A stretch of DNA of 16,248 nucleotides, from positions 1 through 16,248 of the forward strand of contig JACQTR010000161.1 in assembly GCA_016210705.1 (NCBI GenBank), read 5' to 3'. Each line of letters starts with the position of its first letter. Positions within the stretch are counted from its first letter, which is position 1. Positions 7,027 through 14,153 of this stretch are shown here, in pieces. This DNA comes from Chloroflexota bacterium. GTDB taxonomy: Bacteria > Chloroflexota > Dehalococcoidia > JACQTR01. The position numbers were made by a program, and so were the translations under genes. Below the pieces are notes generated by a model. It was given only the letters and a program-made list of their open reading frames with translations. It did not search any database and was not told the origin of the DNA.

Positions 7027-9867
7027 CTACCTCCCCATATACAAGTCATTGCGGCGACGAGCCCGCACTATCGCCTTTCGTATCTCTTCCGCGGTAAACA
7101 GTAGTGCCCCGAATACAGCAACTATAGTCCAGTCGCGTAAAGTTAATGGTGCAGTGTTGAATATCTCCTGGAGAAGGGGCACATAGCTGATCATGGCTAG
7201 GATAGCCACTGCTATCGTCTCAGCCATAACTAGCCGCCAGTTACGAAACAGCCCAGCACTAAAGACTGATTCTAGCGTTGTTCTGACGACGAACCCGTTG
7301 AAGAACTGGGATACAACAATGGCGGCCTGAGTGGCTGTGATGGCATGGCGATAAAGGGCGTCACTGGTAGGCAATGCTGCGCCCCATGTCCAGCCTCCGA
7401 GCAAAAGGACGCTGAGAAAAGCCCCAACGGAACCCAAAGATTGGATAGATCCAAGAAACAAGATCCGACCTATGGTAGCTCGGTTCAGCAACCGTGTGCC
7501 GCGGGGGCGAGGCGGGTGTCGCATGACATCTGGCTCTGGCGCCTCGGTTCCCAACGCAAGGCCAGGGAGCACATCTGAGCCAAGGTCGATAGAAAGTATC
7601 TGTAGCACGTTGAGTGGGAGGAGATGCACACCAGCCACCGTCGCAAACAGGTAGGGCATAAGCTCACCCATGTTGTGGGCGAAGATATAGGTGACGAAGC
7701 GACGAATGTTATCGTAGGCCGCCCGGCCCAGCCGGACAGCGTGTACGATGGAAGCGAAGGAGTCGTCAATGAGCACCATGGTAGCAGCTTCTCGGGATAC
7801 GTCCGTTCCAGTTAGGCCCATGGCCACGCCTATGTCTGCGCGCTTAAGGGCTGGAGCATCGTTTACGCCGTCACCAGTTACGGCTACGACTTTTCCCAGC
7901 GACTGAAAAGCGGCCACCACACGTAGCTTATGTTCCGGTGCCACACGGGCAAAGATAACCTCTTGATGCTCTTCCAATTCTCGCCCTAGTTGCTCATCAT
8001 CCATCTGGTCTAGCTCAAATCCGGTAATGATACGTGGCAGCGGTTGCTCGCAGATGCCAATGCTATGGGCGATAGCATCGGCGGTAAGTCCATAGTCTCC
8101 GGTCACCATTACGATACGGATGCCAGCATGCTTGGCATCGCGCACCGCCTCGGCAACCTCGGGGCGAGGGGGGTCTGTCAGGGCGATAAGGCCCAGGAAA
8201 CAAAGATCCCGTTCCACGTGCTCTGCCTTCCTATCGGCCAGTTCGGGCGGAAGCTGACGGCGTGCCAGAGCAAGCACGCGCAAGGCGCGGGCCGCCATCT
8301 CATCATTCTCAGCCAAAGCGGCCTGGCGCTCTGCCTCGGTCCATGACCGCTCCTCACCGTTTTCCAATACTCTGGTGCAGTTCTCGATCACCTCGCGGGG
8401 AGCGCCCTTTGTGTATGCTATATAGCAACCATCAAGGTCATTTATGGTCGTCATGCGCTTGCGCCCAGAATCGAATGGCAGAAGAGCTTTACGAGGATAG
8501 CGTTGAGAGAGAAGCTCCGGGGTTAGTCCGACTTTGCTTGCCGCTGTTAGTAGAGCTCCTTCCGTGGGGTCGCCTAAGACTTGCCACTCATCGCCCGGTT
8601 GCTTTGGTGGGACGAGACGGGCAGTGGTGCAAAGGGCAGCGCAGCGCAACGCTTCTAATATTAATGGCGATAGATTGCCAATAGGATTTCCATTGCTGTC
8701 TTCCAATTGCCCCTGGGGCTGGTACCCAGTTCCAGTAAAATGAAGCCTCTGTGAGTTGACTGTAAGTTCCACCACCGTCATTTGACCACGAGTCAGGGTG
8801 CCGGTCTTGTCAGTGCAGATGACGCCTGTTGAGCCCAGGGTTTCCACGGCCGAGAGGCGCTTGATGAGTGCAGCTCGCCTCGCCATCTGTTGGACTCCTA
8901 CCGCTAACGACACGGTCATGGTCGCCGGCATGCCTTGTGGTACCATAGCCATCATGACACCGAGTGCAAAAAGGAAATCCTCTATTAGCCCCAATCTGAG
9001 AAAATAGCCCAGGATGAACATGATAACGCCGATGACTAGGGCGGCGCGGGCTACGAGCAGGGCCATCGCAGCTACCTCGAGTTGCAATGGGCTGGGCCGG
9101 CCGGTAAGCTGTGCCGTCAGCCGGAACACGCGGCCGAACTGCGTCCTAAGGCCGGTGGCATAGACGATGCCCATGCCAGAACCCGAGGCGACGGCAGTAC
9201 CCATAAAAACAAGATTCGGAAGTTCAGTTTCAGCCAGATTCTGCTCGAATACGGGATCGATAGTCTTACGCACCGGAGCACTTTCCCCGGTAAGGCTTGC
9301 GTTATTTGTCGAAAGCTCGTAAGCGCGTACTAGGCGCAGGTCAGCCGGAACTTCGTCGCCCTCTTCGAGAAGAGCGACATCGCCTGGCACTAGCTCAGTA
9401 GTCTGAATATGAACCTCCTCGCCGTCACGTAGTACTCGTGCCGCGCGGGGTACTAGGCGTTGCAGTGCCTCGGTGGCGCGTTCCGCCTGGTATTCTTGTG
9501 CGAATCCGATTACGGCATTGAGAAGGACGACTCCCAATATGGCGATACCAAGCTCCAGGTCATACGGGTTACGGTTATCAGGGAAATAGGTGATAAAGGC
9601 TATAGCAGCGGCAACGAGCAGCATGATGGCGAACAAGTCACGGAACTGCCGAAAAAATCGCTTCCAGATGGATGGTCTGGATGGAGGCGGCAACTCGTTC
9701 AGGCCAACAAGCGCACGGCGTGCGGCGGCTTCGGTTGTTGTTATCCCATGGTGATTGCTATCAAGGGATGAGAATACTTCCTCTGGAGAGAGACGGGCAA
9801 TGTCACGTGGAGTGGCACTAGTTTGCAGGGCTGCTTCTCTAGCCATGAACTGTCTGGACTTCCTCAC
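7027..9867 (-). CDS. P-type II cation-transporting ATPase
   Basis: Membrane pump that couples ATP hydrolysis to cation transport; 946 aa, the usual length for P2 ATPases. Numbering from the GTG at 9867: cation-ATPase N-terminal domain to about 65, actuator motif TGES (193-196), M4 motif PQGMP (310-314), phosphorylation site DKTGTLT (Asp353), nucleotide-binding KGAP (487-490), hinge TGDGVND (664-670), M5 NMGELMP (732-738), M6 SIDLGSDVLP (759-768), then four more hydrophobic segments. M6 resembles the Na,K-ATPase type (IDLGTD), while M5 has the NxGE of Ca pumps. The usual M4 glutamate of PEG is Gln311. Ion specificity is therefore open (Ca2+, Na+ or K+). The alternative start ATG at 9846 is equally possible; neither has well-spaced Shine-Dalgarno support. 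First gene of the operon with two TrkA proteins. Confidence 0.93.
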   Translation of the reverse strand: MRKSRQFMAREAALQTSATPRDIARLSPEEVFSSLDSNHHGITTTEAAARRALVGLNELPPPSRPSIWKRFFRQFRDLFAIMLLVAAAIAFITYFPDNRNPYDLELGIAILGVVLLNAVIGFAQEYQAERATEALQRLVPRAARVLRDGEEVHIQTTELVPGDVALLEEGDEVPADLRLVRAYELSTNNASLTGESAPVRKTIDPVFEQNLAETELPNLVFMGTAVASGSGMGIVYATGLRTQFGRVFRLTAQLTGRPSPLQLEVAAMALLVARAALVIGVIMFILGYFLRLGLIEDFLFALGVMMAMVPQGMPATMTVSLAVGVQQMARRAALIKRLSAVETLGSTGVICTDKTGTLTRGQMTVVELTVNSQRLHFTGTGYQPQGQLEDSNGNPIGNLSPLILEALRCAALCTTARLVPPKQPGDEWQVLGDPTEGALLTAASKVGLTPELLSQRYPRKALLPFDSGRKRMTTINDLDGCYIAYTKGAPREVIENCTRVLENGEERSWTEAERQAALAENDEMAARALRVLALARRQLPPELADRKAEHVERDLCFLGLIALTDPPRPEVAEAVRDAKHAGIRIVMVTGDYGLTADAIAHSIGICEQPLPRIITGFELDQMDDEQLGRELEEHQEVIFARVAPEHKLRVVAAFQSLGKVVAVTGDGVNDAPALKRADIGVAMGLTGTDVSREAATMVLIDDSFASIVHAVRLGRAAYDNIRRFVTYIFAHNMGELMPYLFATVAGVHLLPLNVLQILSIDLGSDVLPGLALGTEAPEPDVMRHPPRPRGTRLLNRATIGRILFLGSIQSLGSVGAFLSVLLLGGWTWGAALPTSDALYRHAITATQAAIVVSQFFNGFVVRTTLESVFSAGLFRNWRLVMAETIAVAILAMISYVPLLQEIFNTAPLTLRDWTIVAVFGALLFTAEEIRKAIVRARRRNDLYMGR

Positions 9868-9906
9868 TCGCGGCGCGTTAGGAAAGACTCGTCATAACGC
9901 CAAGAT

Positions 9907-9935
9907 ACTGTATGCCCATGTGCCAAAACTGTCAA
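9907..9935 (-). promoter_or_regulatory. Promoter of the ATPase-trkA operon
   Basis: On the minus strand a perfect TTGACA (9935-9930) is followed after 17 bases by TACAGT (9912-9907), which matches the -10 consensus at four positions. It lies 40 bases before the GTG start, or about 60 before the ATG at 9846, and would drive the ATPase and both TrkA genes. Confidence 0.6.
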
Positions 9936-10007
9936 GGAATTAGGAATTAGCCTAGGACTGGGCCTCCATCCAGAGCACTGAACAAGTCAAAAGGAAATAA
10001 AGCAATG

Positions 10008-10022
10008 CTCCTCCCGGAGGAG
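10008..10022 (+). repeat. Short palindrome in the divergent intergenic region
   Basis: CTCCTCC-C-GGAGGAG is a perfect 7-base inverted repeat with a one-base centre. It lies in the 297-base gap between the divergent ATPase and primase genes. It could be an operator or a chance hairpin. I see nothing else firm in that gap apart from the ATPase promoter; the short frame starting at 10005 looks like a chance frame. Confidence 0.3.
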
Positions 10023-10164
10023 AAGCTTGAAAAGATGAATGTTTGGAGTTGGTGGAGACGGGGGAGGCCCCATCTCCAATTTCCCTATATTCCGAATCCT
10101 ACCTTCTTTACCCTGTTAAACCCGAGTAGCGGGCCTATGCCATCGCCTGGAAAAGGTCGGTGGC

Positions 10165-13100
10165 ATGACGATTCTGTCGGTCCCTTCTCGCCGCAATCAA
10201 CGCACCTGGCTGGACAGTCTTTCACCTCAAGGTAAACCCCGGCGCCACAGTCGAGATTTCCCATGCCAAATTTGCGGTGGCCACCCGGGGCTTCCCCGAG
10301 GCTGGGGCATGCGCTGTACCGGCTTCACTCTCGAGCGAGCCACGTTCTGTACCCGTGAGGAGTACACCGGTTCCCTTCCTCTAGTTATCTCCACCAATCC
10401 TCCTACGTACAAGCATTCCCTGTTTGGCCGCTGCGGCTGCGGTGTCCAGCATGGCTGGAGCACTATCAGCGACTTTTCTGCTAGACCTTCTACCGCCTCG
10501 CAAACCACACCGCAACCTGCCCTTAAACTGCCTTTGGATACGCGCCACGTTATCTACTCCACGGCCTTGGACCTCCTGCCCTTGAGAACGGAGGCGTTGC
10601 AAGACTTGACAGCTCGAGGGCTATCGCACGAAGCGGTCATCGCCGCCGGCTACCGGTCCTTGCCGAGGCGTGCCGGCGAACACCGAGAGTTCATTCGGCG
10701 CCTGGTTGACCGTTTTGGCGAGCAGACCCTGAGACAATGCCCCGGTTTCACTGACAAGAACGGCCGTTTAACCTTCTGGACGGCGTTTCCTGATCGAGAC
10801 GGCTACGTGGTGGCGTACCGCCGGGAGGACGGCAAGATCACCGGCATCCAGGCCAAGGTCCTAGGAGCCAAGTATCTGACGGCCAGGGGAACATCACTGA
10901 AGGAGGTCTATCACGTCGTCGGCTCCCCCAAGCCGGGAGAAGACCTGTACGCTACCGAGGGGGCGACCAAGGCCATCGTAGCCAGCTATCTCGGCGGCAT
11001 TGCGGCCTTCGCTGTGGCCGGCCAATCACTGGCCGAAGAGCACATCGACGCCATCAAGAGCCTTCACCCAGGACGCGTCATCGTCGCCCTGGACCAGGAG
11101 GAGAACCTGAACACCGACCGTGCCAGGGAAAGATGGTACAGAGCGCTGTCGGATGCTGGACTGGACGTACGTGTGGCGGTCTGGGAAGGACAGGACGTTG
11201 GCGGTCCCAAGGGGCTGGACGACCTGATCCAGGAAGGTAGCAAGCCATGCCTCAGGCGAATCTACTTCGTGCCAGCAGAGATTGGACAGCCCAGGAGGCC
11301 GAGGGCCAGCCGGGAAGCTGGACCTGTGGAGCAGGGGCAGTCGCTGGAGCAAGTACGGGCCCTGACGAGACGATCCATCGAGGACTTCCTGGTGCACCAC
11401 CGGCGCAACCGAGGCAAGGCCCTGCTGATTAGCACTTCTCCAGGGTCGGGAAAGACAAGAGCGGTAGCCGATGCCCTGCAGAACTCCTCGGCGGCCCGAA
11501 TACTGGTGGGCACCAGGCGGCTGGCCACGGAGCTTTCAGAGCAGTTTGGCTACACCCTGATCAGCGGCCGCAACCAGGACAACTGTCAGCGCATAGACGT
11601 GGTGGACGCTCTTTCCGAAGCCGGCCACGATGTCGGCAAGCTGGCCTGCGGCACGGCCTCAAAGCCACGCTGCCCGTTCCGTTCGTCATGCACTTACTGT
11701 GGGCAGTTCCGCTCGGCAGGCACCCGGGTGGGCGCTGCCGAGCAGCTTTTCAACCCCAAGTTTCTGGAGGGTGGCAACATCGTGGTGGTAGACGATGCCG
11801 ACCTGTCACGGACCCTGGTGGAGCGACATCATCTTAGCGTAGAAGTTCTGGAGCGCTCGGTGGAGCAGTTGAGAGGGAGGCGTTGGCTTGCGGCGCGGCG
11901 GCTTCTTTCGGTGGTGCAACATGCCATCGTGGACACGCCGCGGCAGCAGAGCGGGCGCAGAGGCCCGGCCGTGATGGGTCCGCCGTTATGGGACCACCTT
12001 GCAAAGACGGCACGTCGGTATGGAGAGGAGCTTCAGGCCCTCATCGAAGCCCTGCCCAGGAACCGCCTGTTGCCCCAACCACAGAGCAATCAAGCCGGTG
12101 TACTCGCGGTGGAAGACGTGAAGGCTGTCCCTCCTGCGGCCGTGATGCGGCTGATGGAGGCACTGATGGAGGAACTGCCCGCCTTCCTGAGCCGCGAGGA
12201 CTTCAACAGCCGCATCAGGCTGGACACCCGAGGCATCGATATTTGTAAGCTGCGAGAGCTTCCCAATGATACACCAGGAGGATTCCAGTTCGCCGACATA
12301 CCGGTGCTTTTGCTAGACGCTACACCTATAGATGTGTTTATGAACTACCTGACGCGGTTCCATGATAGGCTACCAGACGTCCGCGCCTCGGTTCGTCTCC
12401 CTGATAACGTCACCGTCGTCCAGTACGCCTCTTCCTCCAACGGCCACGCAGTGCTCAGAGAACAGTGGGGTGTAGAGAGGGTGGCTGCCGAGATTGTGGC
12501 CGAACGTCGGCGCTTCCCGGCGTTGCATCCGGAGCAGGAGGCGGCCATCTGTTTCGTCTCTCAGCGTGATGCCATAGAAAAGATGGGTTTCAAGCCTTCT
12601 CAGGTGCTGACCTTTGGCAGCGCTCGCGGCTCCAATGCCCTAGCAGAGGTGAAGCGGCTGCATGTGGTGGGCCGCCCCATGCCACCCGGAGACGACCTGG
12701 TGTTCCTGGCACAGGTGCTCCACCGTGACGAGGAAGCCGTCTCGAGGCAGCTTGTCCTACGCCCACAGGCATATGGTGGTCAGCGGTGGGAGGCCGATGT
12801 GGTGGACTTTGCCGACAGGCGAGTCTCGGCGCTGCTTCGGGCAGCCCGTGAGGACGAGATTGTCCAGGTTATTCATCGGGCGAGACTGGTGACCCTGGTC
12901 CCACAGGCCTCCCTGGACGGTGTGGGTAATTCCCGGCGACAAGTGCGTCTTGTACTGCACACGAGCCACCCCGTGCCTGGCCTCCGGGTGGATGAGCTCA
13001 AGCTAGCCTCTCATCGGATTGAGGTAAATGAGGAGCGAAGGTTGGAGGCTGAGGATCGCATTATCGTAGCAGCCGAGCGCCTGAGACAGCGTGGAGAGCC

Positions 13101-13302
13101 GGTAACAATTACGGCGCTGGCCAGGGCGGCAGGCGCCCACAAGGCGACCGTGGGAAAGGTACTTGGGACACCGGTTCATACCCCTAAGAATATTAATCTT
13201 TATAACCGTATGAACCACGTTCCCCAAATTCTCAACCATGCCGACAAGGCAGAGGACTCCGAAGTTGTCTTCGAAGCACTGATGGTGTGGCCGAAGCGAT
13301 GA
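10165..13302 (+). CDS. TOPRIM primase fused to SF2 helicase (phage/plasmid-type replication protein)
   Basis: This is a 1045-aa protein with the layout of a mobile-element primase-helicase. The N-terminus carries cysteines for zinc binding (C34, C37, C51, C62, C90, C92; CQICGG, RCTGF, FCTREE). A TOPRIM domain follows at about 255-360, with EG at 265-266, ALDQEE (D310, E312) and LDD at 351-353. The helicase part has Walker A STSPGSGKT (423-431), Walker B VVVDDAD (540-546), LLLDATP (715-721), TFGSARGSN (816-824) and QVIHRAR (901-907), the last being a typical SF2 motif VI. Between Walker A and B lie C495, C503, C509 and C512, placed like the iron-sulphur cysteines of XPD/DinG helicases. A helix-turn-helix-like segment is at about 977-1000. 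The ATG has only a weak ribosome-binding site (aaaagg). It probably primes and unwinds DNA during element replication. Confidence 0.85.
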   Translation: MTILSVPSRRNQRTWLDSLSPQGKPRRHSRDFPCQICGGHPGLPRGWGMRCTGFTLERATFCTREEYTGSLPLVISTNPPTYKHSLFGRCGCGVQHGWSTISDFSARPSTASQTTPQPALKLPLDTRHVIYSTALDLLPLRTEALQDLTARGLSHEAVIAAGYRSLPRRAGEHREFIRRLVDRFGEQTLRQCPGFTDKNGRLTFWTAFPDRDGYVVAYRREDGKITGIQAKVLGAKYLTARGTSLKEVYHVVGSPKPGEDLYATEGATKAIVASYLGGIAAFAVAGQSLAEEHIDAIKSLHPGRVIVALDQEENLNTDRARERWYRALSDAGLDVRVAVWEGQDVGGPKGLDDLIQEGSKPCLRRIYFVPAEIGQPRRPRASREAGPVEQGQSLEQVRALTRRSIEDFLVHHRRNRGKALLISTSPGSGKTRAVADALQNSSAARILVGTRRLATELSEQFGYTLISGRNQDNCQRIDVVDALSEAGHDVGKLACGTASKPRCPFRSSCTYCGQFRSAGTRVGAAEQLFNPKFLEGGNIVVVDDADLSRTLVERHHLSVEVLERSVEQLRGRRWLAARRLLSVVQHAIVDTPRQQSGRRGPAVMGPPLWDHLAKTARRYGEELQALIEALPRNRLLPQPQSNQAGVLAVEDVKAVPPAAVMRLMEALMEELPAFLSREDFNSRIRLDTRGIDICKLRELPNDTPGGFQFADIPVLLLDATPIDVFMNYLTRFHDRLPDVRASVRLPDNVTVVQYASSSNGHAVLREQWGVERVAAEIVAERRRFPALHPEQEAAICFVSQRDAIEKMGFKPSQVLTFGSARGSNALAEVKRLHVVGRPMPPGDDLVFLAQVLHRDEEAVSRQLVLRPQAYGGQRWEADVVDFADRRVSALLRAAREDEIVQVIHRARLVTLVPQASLDGVGNSRRQVRLVLHTSHPVPGLRVDELKLASHRIEVNEERRLEAEDRIIVAAERLRQRGEPVTITALARAAGAHKATVGKVLGTPVHTPKNINLYNRMNHVPQILNHADKAEDSEVVFEALMVWPKR

Positions 13303-13418
13303 GAGAGACTGAAACCCTACGACCGATACGACCCGAATGTTAGAGGCAAAAACCATGGTGACGACAAGTCGGGCGCCCGCGATCGATTACTACCCGTCAC
13401 CTTTGCTGAGGGGGAGGG

Positions 13419-13514
13419 GTGTCCAAATCCCTACGAGAAAAAGCGGCAAAGAACCGCTCGGTAATCGAGCGTGTACGTCCGCAGGTTTTGCCGCCAAGAA
13501 ACGCAATCGATTAA
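13419..13514 (+). CDS. Possible 31-aa small protein or remnant before the terminase gene
   Basis: A short frame starts at GTG (13419) after a purine-rich gggggaggg and ends in TAA at 13512-13514, which overlaps the strong ribosome-binding site of the next gene. That placement is what a real, translationally coupled gene would show. The peptide is basic (SLREKAAKNRSVIERVRPQV). It may instead be the tail of a deleted upstream phage gene. No family is recognised. Confidence 0.25.
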   Translation: MSKSLREKAAKNRSVIERVRPQVLPPRNAID

Positions 13515-13519
13515 GGAGG
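13513..13519 (+). promoter_or_regulatory. Strong ribosome-binding site in front of an ATA codon
   Basis: AAGGAGG is followed after five bases by ATA (13525-13527) exactly where the terminase small subunit is expected to begin. It argues that translation starts, or once started, at this codon and not at the GTG at 13471, which has no such site. Confidence 0.6.
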
Positions 13520-13524
13520 AGAAA

Positions 13525-13980
13525 ATAGGTAAGAGAGGTCCGATCTCGACCCCAACGCATTTGAAAAGCCTCGCCAGCAATCCTGGCAAACGTCCTCTCA
13601 ACCTGGGCCAGCCGAGGCCACGCTCGGAAGTCCAGAAGTGTCCCTCCTGGCTGAGCACCGAGGCAAAGCGGGAGTGGAGGCGGGCGACATCTGAGCTGGC
13701 GGGCCAAGGGATCCTCACAGCACTGGACCGGGGAATCCTGGCCCTCTACTGCCAGACCTTTGCTTCTTTGCGGCAACGCGAGGCAGTGTTGGCGGGCCGG
13801 GGACGTACCTATCTGACGCCCTCCGGCCAGGTGAGGCAGTGGCCGGAGGTGGCCATCGCCCAGGCAGAGAAGGCAATGCTGCGGCAACTTGCCGCTGACC
13901 TCGGGCTTACCCCAACGGCCCGGGCAAGGATGGGAATGCCCCTGCCGGAGGGCGAAGAAGACGAATTCAGCGTTTCCTGA
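13525..13980 (+). CDS. Phage terminase small subunit, P27 family
   Basis: DNA-recognition subunit of a phage packaging motor. The protein follows the P27 family from end to end: GKRGP start, PTHLKSLASNPGKRPLN, PRPRSEVQKCPSWL, an acidic and helical core (LTALDRGILALYCQTFA), AGRGRTYLTPSGQV, and the C-terminal GLTPTARARM. Family members begin with M-(G/A)-x-RGP, which here aligns to codon ATA at 13525 behind a perfect ribosome-binding site. An ATG changed to ATA would weaken or end expression; ATA is only a rare start in bacteria. A legal but poorly supported start is GTG at 13471, giving 169 aa. The large terminase that normally follows is absent. Either a recently decaying gene or one with a rare start. 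Confidence 0.85.
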   Translation: MGKRGPISTPTHLKSLASNPGKRPLNLGQPRPRSEVQKCPSWLSTEAKREWRRATSELAGQGILTALDRGILALYCQTFASLRQREAVLAGRGRTYLTPSGQVRQWPEVAIAQAEKAMLRQLAADLGLTPTARARMGMPLPEGEEDEFSVS

Positions 13981-14018
13981 GGGGCCGGTAGGGCCAGAGG
14001 TGAAGGGAATGGCGGCAA

Positions 14019-14153
14019 ACATCAACCATCATCGCTGCTGAGCGAACGGGGAGGATTTGCTACGGGATGGAGATAGACCCTCGCTACGTGGACGTGGCCG
14101 TCCGGCGCTGGGAGGTCTTCACGGGGGAGAAAGCTCATAAAGTAGTGAAGTGA
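14019..14153 (+). pseudogene. C-terminal stub of a phage-type DNA methyltransferase
   Basis: A frame of 44 codons with no start of its own reads T-S-T-IIAAERTGRICYGMEIDPRYVDV followed by a tail with RRWEVFTGEKA and a TGA stop. This is the last motif and tail of the N6-adenine/N4-cytosine (ParB-linked, phage-associated) site-specific methyltransferases, whose usual form is GSGTTLIAAE.TGR.CYGIE.DPRYVDVAIRRW...TG. The catalytic DPPY and everything before the SAM-binding motif are missing; the upstream frame has a TGA at 14001. Its genes usually sit next to terminase genes in phages, as here. It is clearly a deletion remnant. Confidence 0.75.

Noticed and set aside
10005..10235. Small plus-strand frame (76 codons) before the primase, with AAGGA upstream
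   Set aside because: Pro/Ser-rich, no family, and it overlaps the primase start by about 70 bases in another frame; too weak to call a gene.
13390..14025. 211-codon minus-strand frame across the terminase small subunit
   Set aside because: The plus strand encodes a full P27-family protein here; the antisense translation has no recognisable domain.
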